Shown here piece after piece: positions 16,405-25,469 of a DNA stretch of 64,000 nucleotides (within the stretch, counting starts at the first letter, position 1; each line of letters opens with the position of its first letter). The stretch spans positions 1 to 64,000 of the forward strand of contig NZ_LMHZ01000022.1 in NCBI RefSeq assembly GCF_001428545.1. Reading direction: 5' to 3'. The DNA comes from Noviherbaspirillum sp. Root189 (GTDB lineage: Bacteria; Pseudomonadota; Gammaproteobacteria; Burkholderiales; Burkholderiaceae_D). Both the position numbers and the translations under genes were made by a program. A model generated the notes under the pieces. That model did not search any database, was not told the DNA's origin, and saw only the letters and a program-made list of their open reading frames with translations.

Positions 16405-17700
16405 CTAATCCGTGGGTATGCCACGAAAAAGCATGACGTCGATCGGGGTGACCATAGGACTGTCATTTCCCCAACTTGTCCGAGTATAAGAAACGACTGC
16501 GGCAATCTCGTGATCGTTCAGTGTTGTGCCAAATGGCGGCATGCCATAGGGTCGCGGATTGCCGCGTGTCACAGGCGCGAACCCTCCATTGAGGACGATG
16601 CGTATGGCGTTAACCGGAGAAGGCGCGCGCAATGTGGAACTGCCGGCTAACGGGGGGTAGGCAATGCCTGCCCCCTTCCCGTTCGCCTGATGGCATTCGG
16701 CGCAGTGACGTTCGTAAAGGCGCCCGCCGTCCCTGAGAACGGCAGTCGCTTCGGGTGATCTTTCGGCCGGAGCACTTCGTGCTACGGGCATGGCGCCGGT
16801 CGTTATGGATTTCAGATAGATGGCCATCGCTTCGATGTCCTCGCCCGACAGGTGCTGCAGGCTGGTGCTGACAACGCCCGCCATTGGACCAAAAGCGGCT
16901 CCGCGTGCCGACACGCCGGTATGCAGAAAGTCCTTCACATCCTTAACGCGCCAATCGCCAAGGCCTTCCTCGCCGCTTGAAGTCAACGCGGAGGCATACC
17001 AGTTCGACACCGGCATCATTCCTCCGGCCAAATCATTTTTCGGCGAGTTGGCACCCAGTGCGTTTCTTGCGGTGTGGCAGGCGCTGCAATGGCCAAGCCC
17101 TTTTACCAGATAGGCGCCGCGGTTCCATTGTGCAGTCTGGTGATCGGCCGGCACATATTCGCTTGGACGAAAGTACAGTGCGCGCCATGCGGCTAACAGA
17201 ATCGGTTGGTTATAGGGAAAACGCAAGGCATGTATCCGATTATCCTGCTGGACGGGAGGAACGGTTTTCAGATAAGCAAACAACGCATCCGAATCCGCGC
17301 GCGTGACGTTGGTGTAATTCGTATAAGGGAATGCGGGATACAGCAGACGACCGCTCTTCGATTTGCCATGATGCAGCGCTCTCCAGAAATCATCGGGCGA
17401 CCAGGTGCCGATCCCGGTCTCTGGGTCCGGGGTAATATTGGACGTATAGATGTCACCAAACGGCGTGCTGATCGCGCGCCCACCGGCGTACGCCATGCCG
17501 CCACGCACGGTATGGCATGCCATACAGTTACCTGCACGCGCAAGGTAGCGTCCACGCGAGGCCTCGCCAGCCATTTCGGTCGGCGCGCTGCGTGTGCTTG
17601 TGCTCAGCGGGTCGGTAAACATATCTCGCATCAATATGAAGGCCGGAATGGCAACAAGGATGAAAACACCGGCAACTATCGGCAATAAAAATCGTTTCAT
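16405..17700 (-). CDS. Triheme cytochrome c, membrane-anchored (alcohol-dehydrogenase cytochrome subunit type)
   Basis: A 431-residue exported protein with an N-terminal hydrophobic helix (FLLPIVAGVFILVAIPAFIL) and three CxxCH haem sites: CMACH, CSACH and CAECH. Length, haem number and motifs such as SNITPDPETGIGTW and FPYTNYTNVTRAD fit the cytochrome c subunits that pass electrons from periplasmic alcohol, gluconate or aldehyde dehydrogenases to quinone or oxidases. No dehydrogenase gene is adjacent. It starts at the ATG at 17700, giving an N-terminus of MKRFLLP, with AGGAA upstream. The diheme cytochrome gene ends 34 bp upstream in the same direction, so the two form an operon. Confidence 0.88.
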   Translation of the reverse strand: MKRFLLPIVAGVFILVAIPAFILMRDMFTDPLSTSTRSAPTEMAGEASRGRYLARAGNCMACHTVRGGMAYAGGRAISTPFGDIYTSNITPDPETGIGTWSPDDFWRALHHGKSKSGRLLYPAFPYTNYTNVTRADSDALFAYLKTVPPVQQDNRIHALRFPYNQPILLAAWRALYFRPSEYVPADHQTAQWNRGAYLVKGLGHCSACHTARNALGANSPKNDLAGGMMPVSNWYASALTSSGEEGLGDWRVKDVKDFLHTGVSARGAAFGPMAGVVSTSLQHLSGEDIEAMAIYLKSITTGAMPVARSAPAERSPEATAVLRDGGRLYERHCAECHQANGKGAGIAYPPLAGSSTLRAPSPVNAIRIVLNGGFAPVTRGNPRPYGMPPFGTTLNDHEIAAVVSYTRTSWGNDSPMVTPIDVMLFRGIPTD

Positions 17701-17734
17701 GTGGGTTCCTAAATTCCTGACTTCCTTGCGTCCT

Positions 17735-18562
17735 TCATGGATAAGGCACACTGCCGCAATCCAGCGGCAGTTTCATGCTCGCGGACGAAGCAGGCGTCAT
17801 ATCATCCGGAACGGGTTGGGATGCCAGCCATGCGGACACCGCCTGGATATCGGCCGGTTGCAGAACCCGGCTGATCTGTGCCATGCAGTCCGGCGCCGCG
17901 GCGTGCCTGGCTCCCGACTTCCATGCGCCGAACTGCGCATTCAGGTAGTCCCTCGGTAGTCCGACAAGGCTGGGAATAGTCGGCGTGGCGCCAGTCAGGT
18001 TCTTGCCGTGGCAAGCGATACAGGCCGGGATGTTGCGCGACGCGTCACCGTGGATGACCAGTCCGCGTCCATGCTCAAGCGTCGACCGGGAAAACGCCGA
18101 TCGCTGTGCTGGCGGATATGGCAGTTGCTGGTCAGCGAAATACTGAGCGATCTCCTTCAGGTAAGCATCCGACATGTGCGCAACCATCGCATTCATTAAC
18201 GGATACTGGCGCCGCCCTTCCCTGAAGTTGACAAGCTGGTTGTACAGGTAACCCGCCGGCTTGCCGGCAATACGTGGAAAAAATCCGTCCCGCGTTGCGC
18301 GTCCCTCCTTGCCGTGGCAAGTCGCGCATGCGGCGACGCGCTCGGCGGTTGTATCAATTTGCCGAACGGTAGGCTCGGAATTCGAGCCGCGTTGGATCAG
18401 AACGCTGGTGTCGTTCTCTGCCGCATGGCCAATACCGATCCATAGCAAAGGGAATAGAGTTGCAATAACGGTTGTTTTGGCTGTTGACCTGAGAGCTTGC
18501 CAGACATGGCTTTCTGTCCGAATGCAGGACGTCTGAAGGAAATTGCAAAAGGGTATGTGCAC
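17735..18562 (-). CDS. Diheme cytochrome c (c4-like), exported
   Basis: A 275-residue protein with a signal peptide (TTVIATLFPLLWIGIGHA followed by AEND) and two CxxCH sites (CATCH and CIACH) about 105 residues apart, each followed by a GK-rich loop, as in cytochrome c4-type duplicated haem domains. It would act as a periplasmic electron carrier. The start codon is GTG at 18560-18562 with GGAG nine bases upstream. It is the first gene of a two-cytochrome operon, so it may feed electrons from, or to, the triheme partner. Confidence 0.85.
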   Translation of the reverse strand: MHIPFCNFLQTSCIRTESHVWQALRSTAKTTVIATLFPLLWIGIGHAAENDTSVLIQRGSNSEPTVRQIDTTAERVAACATCHGKEGRATRDGFFPRIAGKPAGYLYNQLVNFREGRRQYPLMNAMVAHMSDAYLKEIAQYFADQQLPYPPAQRSAFSRSTLEHGRGLVIHGDASRNIPACIACHGKNLTGATPTIPSLVGLPRDYLNAQFGAWKSGARHAAAPDCMAQISRVLQPADIQAVSAWLASQPVPDDMTPASSASMKLPLDCGSVPYP

Positions 18563-19033
18563 TGTGCCGCTCCGCAGATGATGTAACGATCGGGAGCTGT
18601 TATGGCTCCCCGATACAGAGCGATTCTGAACCGGTCCAGGCGGAGAAAACAGATTCAGCCGGCGGTTTTTTTTGCAGATCAGATGCGCTCGAAAAGCTGC
18701 CTTGCGCAGGGATATCGGTAACCCTGATCACTTTCCTGAGTATCCGGTCTGAGATCCCTGCTCTGTTGCCGGCATAAGAAATTTGCGGAATCCGTCTATC
18801 TGCTATGCTGTTTTTGTCCCTGCCTGCATCTGTTCTTTGGGAACGATGTATCGCACACTTTGACGGGGTTTGACGACAGGCTCCGGAATGGTGCGCACCG
18901 TACACGCAACCGGTTTGCACACGGCTGCAGGATAAGGGTGATCAGCTTGAGGGAGCGGTCGACATGATTTGGCAAAGAGTCCGCCGCCTGCTGGCCGAAA
19001 CGGCGTTGCAACCAACTTGAAATAAAGCAATTG
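18563..19033. other. Intergenic region upstream of the MocR gene
   Basis: About 470 bp between divergent genes, the cytochrome operon and the MocR regulator. No gene is supported; small open frames have no ribosome sites. An imperfect GC stem (ATCGGGAGC...GCTCCCCGAT, 18588-18614) and a GC block followed by eight T (about 18658-18673) are visible. This region should hold the promoters of both flanking transcripts. Confidence 0.45.
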
Positions 19034-20467
19034 ATGAAACGTTACGAGGCATTAGCAGAGGAAATCGCGCAATCCATCCGCACCGGCGTGATGAAGCTGG
19101 GTGATCGCTTGCCGTCGGTGCGTCATGCCAGTGCAAGCCGCGGCGTCAGTCCGTCCACGGTGTTCGAAGCCTATTATCTGCTGGAGGCACGCGGGCTGAT
19201 TCGCGCGCGCGAACGTTCCGGCTATTTCGTGACCGCAGGCGGCAAGGTTCTGCCACCCGAACCGGGTATTTCGCGGCCAATCCACGGTGACGCGACAGTC
19301 GTCGATGTCAGCAAGCGGGTCTTCGATATCCTGCGCTCGACCAAGCTGCGGGATGTCGTCCCTTTCGGCTCGGCCTTTCCCAGCCCGCATCTGTTTCCTC
19401 TTCCGCGTCTGGCACGTGCCATGGCGTCAAGCATTCACCGCATGGACCCATGGAGTACGCTGGACGATCTTACGCCGGGCAATGCGCAGCTACGTCGCCA
19501 GATCGCCCTGCGTTATCTGGCGGACGGCCTGCATGTGCATCCTGACGACATCATTATCACGACAGGCGCGCTCGAAGCGCTGAACCTTTGCCTCCAGGCG
19601 GTTACGCGTCCCGGCGATGCCGTCATCATTGAATCGCCCACCTTCTATGCCGCGTTGCAGGCACTGGAGCGCATCGGGCTGCGTGCCATCGAGGTGCCAA
19701 CACATCCACGCGAAGGTGTGGACCTCGATGCGCTCGCGCTGGCAATCGCGCGACACAAGCCAAAGGCTTGCTGGCTGATGACCAATTTTCAAAATCCCCT
19801 GGGAAGCCTGATGCCGGACGATAAAAAAAAGGCACTGGTGGCTTTGCTTGCAGAACATAACGTGCCGCTCATCGAAGATGACGTCTATGGCGAACTATAT
19901 TTCGGCAACAAGCGCCCTGTTCCGGCCAAGGCGTTTGACGCCAAGGGACTGGTAATGCATTGTTCATCGTTTTCCAAATGCCTTGCCCCGGGATACCGTG
20001 TCGGCTGGACCACGCCGGGCCGGTATGTCGACGATGTCGTGCGTCTCAAGTTGACTATGACACTTGCAAGCTCTGCGCCTGCACAGGTCGCGCTGTCGGA
20101 GTATCTTGCCAAGGGCGGTTATGACAAACATCTGCGCCAGTTGCGGCACGCCCTGGAAGTCAACCAGACCGCAATGATGCAGGCCATCGTCCGGCACTTC
20201 CCGCGCGGCACCAAGGCAACGCGCCCGTCAGGCGGATATTTTCTGTGGATAGAACTGCCGGGCAAGCTGGACACGCTGGAAATTCAAAACAAGGCGATTG
20301 CGCTCGGCATCAGCGTGGCGCCGGGCCCGTTGTTTTCGGCGCATCGCGACTTCAACAACTGCTTGCGCCTGAATTACGGCCATGAATGGGATGCGCGTGC
20401 GGAGCAGGCTGTGGCGACACTGGGACGATTGATTACAACCTCAATGGAGAACGATCGATCGGGTTGA
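19034..20467 (+). CDS. MocR-family regulator (GntR HTH fused to aminotransferase domain)
   Basis: A 477-residue MocR-type protein. Residues 1-70 are a GntR winged helix-turn-helix (KLGDRLPSVRHASASRGVSPSTVFEAYYLL). Residues about 110-470 are a fold-type I aminotransferase with the PLP-binding lysine in SSFSKCLAPGYRVGW and the substrate-binding Asn in NFQNPLG. MocR proteins bind PLP and usually regulate genes of vitamin B6, amino acid or GABA metabolism. The start is the ATG at 19034, because 19031 is TTG. It is divergent from the cytochrome operon and may control it, but target genes are not evident. The lone WYL gene is convergent downstream. Confidence 0.93.
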   Translation: MKRYEALAEEIAQSIRTGVMKLGDRLPSVRHASASRGVSPSTVFEAYYLLEARGLIRARERSGYFVTAGGKVLPPEPGISRPIHGDATVVDVSKRVFDILRSTKLRDVVPFGSAFPSPHLFPLPRLARAMASSIHRMDPWSTLDDLTPGNAQLRRQIALRYLADGLHVHPDDIIITTGALEALNLCLQAVTRPGDAVIIESPTFYAALQALERIGLRAIEVPTHPREGVDLDALALAIARHKPKACWLMTNFQNPLGSLMPDDKKKALVALLAEHNVPLIEDDVYGELYFGNKRPVPAKAFDAKGLVMHCSSFSKCLAPGYRVGWTTPGRYVDDVVRLKLTMTLASSAPAQVALSEYLAKGGYDKHLRQLRHALEVNQTAMMQAIVRHFPRGTKATRPSGGYFLWIELPGKLDTLEIQNKAIALGISVAPGPLFSAHRDFNNCLRLNYGHEWDARAEQAVATLGRLITTSMENDRSG

Positions 20468-20584
20468 TCCCTGCGCTTTCTGATATAGGCGCGGGCAGAG
20501 TGCAACGTATGAGTGTCAATCATTGACGCTGCGATGTGCGTGAGCCGTGGTTCAAACCGCTAGAAACGTCAGCAAACGTCAGCG

Positions 20585-20923
20585 TCAAATTTGAGCGTAA
20601 ATGGTGACGATGTTTGACAGAAGGTGGTCATAGCCGCCACGCTCATGCACGAACCATTCGTCAAGTTCCGATACGCTGACCACCTCATAGAGTCTGAATT
20701 GCTGCCAACCCTTGTCGCGTTCGGCGTTGCCGGTGCCGCTTACCTGATAGCAAATCAGGAGCGCGTCGCCGAGCTTATCCAGGCCGTATACGCAGGGTTC
20801 AACAATCCGATCTCCACCGTAATACCTTAGCTTGAGTCGGCGTTTTGCCTCGATCGCTCGCACGATAAGTGGGTTCACTCGCTTCTCCCTGGCTTTGCCC
20901 ATGTTCTGCAGCATGGGTTTCAT
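20585..20923 (-). CDS. Stand-alone WYL-domain protein
   Basis: A 112-residue protein consisting almost only of a WYL-like ligand-sensing domain: LIVRAIEAKRRLKLRYYGG, EPCVYGLDK and QQFRLYEVVSVSEL. WYL domains bind nucleic acid or nucleotides and normally follow an HTH domain in regulators. Here there is no HTH, so it is a minimal or truncated form. It is convergent with MocR, and the MarR-MATE operon starts divergently upstream. The ATG at 20923 has a poor ribosome site; ATGs four and eight codons in are alternatives. Confidence 0.75.
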   Translation of the reverse strand: MKPMLQNMGKAREKRVNPLIVRAIEAKRRLKLRYYGGDRIVEPCVYGLDKLGDALLICYQVSGTGNAERDKGWQQFRLYEVVSVSELDEWFVHERGGYDHLLSNIVTIYAQI

Positions 20924-21011
20924 CGTATTGAGAATACAACAATTTCATACGGGAATCGATCTATTAATTAAATAAAATAAGACCGCCTTTCTGCTCCGGT
21001 GTCAAATTTTA

Positions 21012-21056
21012 CTTGCATATACAACTGTTGCATGTAATATGCTTGCATATGCATCT
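21012..21056 (+). promoter_or_regulatory. Probable MarR operator region
   Basis: An AT-rich stretch carries three copies of TTGCAT (TTGCATATAC, TTGCATGTAA, TTGCATATGC) with overlapping dyads (GCATATGC, GCATnnnATATGC). It lies 28 bp before the MarR start at 21084 and is likely the autoregulatory site and promoter of marR-MATE. Confidence 0.45.
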
Positions 21057-21083
21057 TTCGATGCACATGCACCGGACTTCGAT

Positions 21084-21539
21084 ATGACATCCAAACCAGC
21101 CCGACCCGAGGGTTGCACCAACTTCAAGCTGCGCCAGCTGATGCGCAGTGTGGGTCAACATTACGATGCAGCGATGCAACGTGCCGGCCTCAAAAGCACC
21201 CAGTATTCCCTGCTTTCACACATCTTGAAGCTCGGCCCAATCCAGCCGAACGTCCTTGCCCGATCCATGCGGATGGATGCGTCGACATTGACCCGTAATC
21301 TGCGCCCACTTGCCGATGCAGGCTGGATTGTCATCGGCGCAGGGGCAAACGACAGGAGTCGCAGCATCAGCATTACAGAGTCGGGGCGGCAGAAACGCGA
21401 AGAAGCGCAGCATCACTGGAAACAAGCACAGGAAACGCTTAATCGCACCCTGGGCGTGGAACGGGTGCTTGCCCTGCATGCACTGATCGATGATTCCCTC
21501 GATCTGCTTTCCACCCTCGATACGAAAACCGAAGAGTAA
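21084..21539 (+). CDS. MarR-family transcriptional regulator
   Basis: A 151-residue MarR regulator. The winged helix is clear: STQYSLLSHILKLGPIQPNV, LARSMRMDASTLTRNLRPL and the wing GANDRSRSISITESG. It should bind as a dimer and release DNA on binding a phenolic or similar ligand. I start it at ATG 21084 (MTSKPARPEG), because the upstream ATG at 21039 lies inside the repeated TTGCAT region that looks like its operator. The MATE exporter follows after 36 bp, so the pair is probably an autoregulated efflux operon. Confidence 0.9.
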   Translation: MTSKPARPEGCTNFKLRQLMRSVGQHYDAAMQRAGLKSTQYSLLSHILKLGPIQPNVLARSMRMDASTLTRNLRPLADAGWIVIGAGANDRSRSISITESGRQKREEAQHHWKQAQETLNRTLGVERVLALHALIDDSLDLLSTLDTKTEE

Positions 21540-21575
21540 ACACGCCGCATCGCGGCACAGAGACGGAAGCCCAAC

Positions 21576-22988
21576 ATGAACGAGACCCCCTCGCTGGATC
21601 CCCGCACCCGCCGTTTGCTCGAGGCTCCCATCCTGCCTACGCTGCTGCGCCTGGGGGCACCCAATGTCCTGGTAATGGTGGCCCAGGCATCGGTTGGTCT
21701 GATCGAAACCTATTTCGTCGGAAAACTCGGCACCCAAGCCTTGGCTGGCATGGCATTGGTCTTTCCTGTCGTCATGCTGATGCAAATGATGTCTGCTGGC
21801 GCCATTGGTGGCGGTATTGCATCCGCAATTGCACGCGCGCTGGGCGCCAAGCGTCGTGATGATGCCAATGATCTTGTTCTGCACTCATTGCTGCTCGCAG
21901 TGTTGTTTGGGCTGGCTTTCATGCTGATCGTTCTACCGGGCGGCTACTGGTTATACGGCAAGATGGGCGGCAGCGGCGAGGCACTGGACGCAGCACTGAA
22001 GTATTCAAACTGGGTGTTTGCCGGTGCGGTTATCGTATGGATTTTCAATTCTCTGGCGGCGGTAATCCGTGGTACCGGCAACATGGCGGTTCCGGCGATC
22101 GTTACCTGCGCCGGGTTGGTCATACTGGTTCCCCTTTCACCACTGTTGATTTTCGGCTGGGGACCAGTTCAGGGCATGGGCATCGCAGGTGGTGCAGCAG
22201 CTCTATTGTCGTATTACCTGGTGGGCAGTTTCGCTTTGGCTTGGTACCTGTGGTCGCCACACAGTCTGCTGCGTCCATCGTTCGAGGCAGTCCGGTTTCG
22301 CTGGACATTGTTCAAGGATATTCTTCGTGTCGGTCTGGCGGGCGCCATCTCGACCGTCGCCACCAATCTCGCGATCGGTATTACGACCATGCTGGTCGGC
22401 GGTTTCGGCACCGCCGCCATTGCCGGTTTTGGCACCGCCTCCCGTCTTGAATATCTTTTGGTACCGCTGGTCTTTGGTTTCGGCGGTCCGCTTGTTGCCA
22501 TCGTCGGCACCTGCATCGGTGCCGGCAAGCGTGAACGCGCGCTGCATGCAACCTGGATCGGGGCGGGCATGGCAGCAGTCATCACAGAGGCAATCGGTCT
22601 GTTGGCAGCGACTTTTCCCCATGCCTGGCTGACCTTGTTCGACAGCGATCCGGCCATGCTCGACGCCGGCACGCAATACCTGCAAGCCGTTGGGCCGGTC
22701 TATGGCCTGTTTGGCCTGGGGTTGACACTGTACTTTGCTTCACAAGGTGCAGGACGTCTCAAGTGGCCGGTCGCGGGCAATGCGGCGAGGCTGGCAGTCG
22801 CCGCTATCGGCGGCTGGCTCGCCCTGCGGTACGGCGGAACGCTGATGCATATCTTCGCCATGCAGGCGGTAGCGCTGGTGATCTATGGTCTGATTAACGC
22901 ATGGTCTATCGCGGGTGGAGCCTGGTTCGGTCCGATCGGGTGGCCGAGCAGCACTTCAACCCTGATGAAACGCATGCAGCAAAGCTGA
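21576..22988 (+). CDS. MATE-family multidrug efflux transporter
   Basis: A 470-residue inner-membrane antiporter with about twelve hydrophobic segments in two related halves. MATE-type motifs include SVGLIETYFVGKLG and GTQALAGMALVFP early and GFGGPLVAIVGTCIGAGK in the second half. The family exports cationic drugs or metabolites in exchange for Na+ or H+. It lies 36 bp after marR. It ends in a hydrophilic tail, MKRMQQS. The substrate is unknown; the MarR neighbour suggests induction by an aromatic compound. Confidence 0.93.
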   Translation: MNETPSLDPRTRRLLEAPILPTLLRLGAPNVLVMVAQASVGLIETYFVGKLGTQALAGMALVFPVVMLMQMMSAGAIGGGIASAIARALGAKRRDDANDLVLHSLLLAVLFGLAFMLIVLPGGYWLYGKMGGSGEALDAALKYSNWVFAGAVIVWIFNSLAAVIRGTGNMAVPAIVTCAGLVILVPLSPLLIFGWGPVQGMGIAGGAAALLSYYLVGSFALAWYLWSPHSLLRPSFEAVRFRWTLFKDILRVGLAGAISTVATNLAIGITTMLVGGFGTAAIAGFGTASRLEYLLVPLVFGFGGPLVAIVGTCIGAGKRERALHATWIGAGMAAVITEAIGLLAATFPHAWLTLFDSDPAMLDAGTQYLQAVGPVYGLFGLGLTLYFASQGAGRLKWPVAGNAARLAVAAIGGWLALRYGGTLMHIFAMQAVALVIYGLINAWSIAGGAWFGPIGWPSSTSTLMKRMQQS

Positions 22989-23053
22989 GCGTTCGCGCAA
23001 AGCCACGACTCTTCGTTGCCTGCGTACACACAGGCATGTCGCGCCACACATAA

Positions 23054-23180
23054 CTAGAGCGGATTTCATCGTGTGTACTGTCGCCTCGGTCCGCCTTGAC
23101 GCGCAGGACGGCGTTGCTTGTCGCTTGTGTGGCCCGCCACACGGCACTTTCTCCGTACACCACGATGAAATCCGCTCTAG
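23054..23180. repeat. Repeat element R2: 127-bp element with perfect 20-bp inverted ends
   Basis: The terminal 20 bases, CTAGAGCGGATTTCATCGTG, recur as an exact reverse complement at the other end, and the match extends to TGTAC with a one-base bulge. The 75-80 bp core contains no coding frame with a ribosome site. No flanking duplication longer than two bases is evident. This looks like a miniature inverted-repeat element or a large palindromic repeat; I see only one copy here. Confidence 0.7.
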
Positions 23181-23555
23181 ATGCTTCGGACGCATTCTTC
23201 TTCCGTCCACATTTCCAGTGGAAAACTATGTGGATATCTTTAAAGTCCTCTCATCCAGGCCTTGTGTTTAAAGGCTAAGGATACTTTGCTGAAAAATCAG
23301 GCAGTGCCATGGACGCCTGTCTCCTGGACTGCAATCGATCGGATTTATGTCCACAAATAGAGAATCCACAAAAACCAGACGGCAAACTGATGTTATTTTT
23401 GCCATGTATTCGCTACCGGCATTTTCAGGTTATATCGGTATGGCATCAGTCGCTTGCGTGCACACGCCGTTATTAATCGTCCGGCGTGATGTGCGGCACC
23501 GATCCATGATGGTATGTCTGGTCCGCTCAGGAAAGTTAAGCATCGGAGGAAAGCA
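23181..23555. other. Gene-free stretch after element R2
   Basis: About 375 bp without a supported gene. Open frames here lack ribosome sites and recognisable motifs. The last 15 bases hold the strong Shine-Dalgarno sequence of the next small gene. Confidence 0.4.
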
Positions 23556-23807
23556 GTGAGTTCCACTCAGGACAACGGAGAATCATGGACGACATCGAAT
23601 CAGATCAGGAAGATGCTTTTTCCTGATGTGGTTATTGAACGCGTCGATAAGGAAACCGAGGTAATCGTGGAGGAAGCCATCGCCTTGCTTGGAACGCGTG
23701 GCCTCCGTGAGGCGTCCGAGTTCATTAACGCAAGGAAGGTCCCGCTCCATGTTGCCAAGCGTGTGTTGTTGCATCCTGCAGAGCGCCGCCGGGCGAAACC
23801 TAGTTAA
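23556..23807 (+). CDS. Small hypothetical protein with GTG start
   Basis: An 83-residue protein of unknown function. The GTG at 23556 is chosen because GGAGG lies six bases before it; the in-frame ATG at 23514 has no site. The middle is acidic and helical (ERVDKETEVIVEEAIALLG) and the end basic (AERRRAKPS). No membrane segment or signal is seen. It has no close neighbour in the same operon. Confidence 0.5.
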   Translation: MSSTQDNGESWTTSNQIRKMLFPDVVIERVDKETEVIVEEAIALLGTRGLREASEFINARKVPLHVAKRVLLHPAERRRAKPS

Positions 23808-24102
23808 GTCACCTTCCGCTTTTACTTTTATTTCTCTGCGGCTCTTCTCGTGACTTGAAAATCTGCCTGCATCGCGCTCGAACCCTATCCTGCTGTGGCT
23901 GGTCGCGATCGGCTTCTTCATGCAAATTCATCGCTGCTTCGTATCGGCATTTTGAAATTTTTGATGCAGATCATGGTTTTGCAACATCCGAATGCATAGC
24001 ATCCGCATAGTGCATTAGCGATCCCTTGGCAGGCATGGTGAGCATGCGTTCACCACGGTGCGCTGTCAGCCCTTCAACACATCGAGACAAGTGAGCATCA
24101 GT

Positions 24103-24699
24103 ATGCGTTTGCGTTCTTCCCACGCCTCCGTCAGGTCGATACAGGCAGACCATGATCTGCTCAACGCTGTCATACAGGCCATGGTGCATATCGTGCGTGC
24201 CATTGACAAAGGGGGTAAAGCGCCGGACCTGAAGGTGTTTCGGGCGATGCTTTTTTACATCCGCGAATATCCGGAGAAAATGCACCATCCCAAGGAAGAC
24301 TATCTCTTGTTTCCGCTTGTGCGAAAGCGCACGCATGAAGTGGATCAGGCCATCGCGGAACTCGAAGCCCAGCATACACTTGGCGACCGACTGGTGCTGC
24401 AACTGGAGCATGCCCTTGCCCGCTACGAACTCGAAGGCAAGCCGGCGTTTGAGCCGTTCTATCTGATGGTCGAACAGTACGCCGGCTTTTACTCGGCGCA
24501 CATGCGTCTTGAAGAAGACAAGATACTGACGACCGCGATGGAAGTCCTGACCGACGAAGACTGGAAAAAGCTTGATGCCGCCTTTACCAATCATGAAGAT
24601 CCATTGATCGGCAGCCAGTACAAGGAGAGCATGGAAAAGCTATTCTCACTGATCGTCAATCTCGCCCCCTCTCCGATTGGAGTCGGTCCGGCGCTGTAG
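24103..24699 (+). CDS. Hemerythrin HHE-domain protein
   Basis: A 198-residue protein with a hemerythrin-like four-helix bundle in residues about 10-150. Iron-ligand candidates appear in order: QADHDLL, MHHPKEDYLLF, LEAQHTLGD and YSAHMRLEEDK. Such cytoplasmic proteins bind a non-haem diiron centre and are linked to O2, NO or iron-stress responses. The ATG at 24103 is preferred over 24058, because the extra N-terminal part is not conserved-looking. It stands alone; repeat element R1 copy A lies about 100 bp downstream. Confidence 0.85.
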   Translation: MRLRSSHASVRSIQADHDLLNAVIQAMVHIVRAIDKGGKAPDLKVFRAMLFYIREYPEKMHHPKEDYLLFPLVRKRTHEVDQAIAELEAQHTLGDRLVLQLEHALARYELEGKPAFEPFYLMVEQYAGFYSAHMRLEEDKILTTAMEVLTDEDWKKLDAAFTNHEDPLIGSQYKESMEKLFSLIVNLAPSPIGVGPAL

Positions 24700-24716
24700 C
24701 GCTGTAATTAAAAGGC

Positions 24717-24749
24717 AGGCGAGCGAGCCGCAGAGGTCGTGGCTCGCCT
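24717..24749 (+). terminator. Possible hairpin after the hemerythrin gene
   Basis: An 8-bp stem (AGGCGAGC / GCTCGCCT) with a 17-base loop starts 18 bases after the stop codon. It has no clean T-run. It is weak evidence for a terminator. Confidence 0.35.
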
Positions 24750-24795
24750 TGCGGCCGTTTAACAAGCGCATGTTGCGTATCTTGCCGCGCACCTT

Positions 24796-24967
24796 ATACC
24801 AATCCCGACCTGTAACGTGACAAATGAGATCGATGGATTTTTTTGACTGGCAAGGCGCAGGAGGAGTCAATAGCGAGCTATTGACGACGAGTGCAACGCA
24901 GCCAGGCGGCTCGGCGCCCCCGAAAAAAGACGCGATCTTATGTTGCGTTATGGGTTGGGATTGGTAT
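24796..24967. repeat. Repeat element R1, copy A (full length, 172 bp)
   Basis: The ends are 15-bp inverted repeats with one mismatch: ATACCAATCCCGACC at the left and GGTTGGGATTGGTAT at the right. Inside is a short hairpin (GTCAATAG / CTATTGAC) and a GC-rich segment with GGCGGCTCGGCGCC. The same arrangement recurs at 30162-30335, in truncated form at 50184-50287 and in decayed form at 14007-14092. No coding capacity is seen, so it is a MITE-like or REP/BIME-like element of unknown parent. Confidence 0.85.
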
Positions 24968-25022
24968 TACGTCCGTTCTAGCAGCGAGGATCGTTATACG
25001 TTCCTGATTTTCAGCTCGCTTT

Positions 25023-25226
25023 TCAGGCGCCACCTGCATCCCCGGCGTCGCTGGTTCCTGACGGTTGGGCAGGGCCTCTCTGCCCTGGGTTAAGCCCCTG
25101 ATCGCCGGGGTTATGTTGCTTTACAGGGGCTTCACCTGGTGGCGTGGTTTTCTCCCGTTCCGCTGCTTTAGTCGCCGCATCCCTTGTATCGGACTGCGCA
25201 TCTTGCTGTCGGGTACTTTCTGCCAT
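25023..25226 (-). CDS. Small disordered Pro/Gly/Gln-rich protein
   Basis: A 67-residue hydrophilic protein starting MAESTRQQDAQSDTRDAATK. A good ribosome site (GGAGAA) lies before the ATG at 25226. The second half is rich in Pro, Gly, Gln and Asp (NPGDQGLNPGQRGPAQPSG) and is probably unstructured. It resembles the small stress-associated hydrophilic proteins of soil betaproteobacteria only in composition; no family is recognised. Confidence 0.55.
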   Translation of the reverse strand: MAESTRQQDAQSDTRDAATKAAEREKTTPPGEAPVKQHNPGDQGLNPGQRGPAQPSGTSDAGDAGGA

Positions 25227-25469
25227 TACGTTCTCCGAAAATTTGAATCGACTCTATTCTCAATAGAACCATTCGGAGGTAGAAAGTTTGGACGATGAGC
25301 ACAATTAACGAGGATCGGTGCCGAAGCACAAGCTGCGGTAACGACACCATTACACCGACGGGATCCGGCGCAGCGCTTTCCAGGAAAGAATAATTCTCGA
25401 TTTCGCTGTCCTCGATAATCCAGGTAACCTTCCCGTGCCGCAGGCCGCACTGCCAGGGGATGTCAACAT

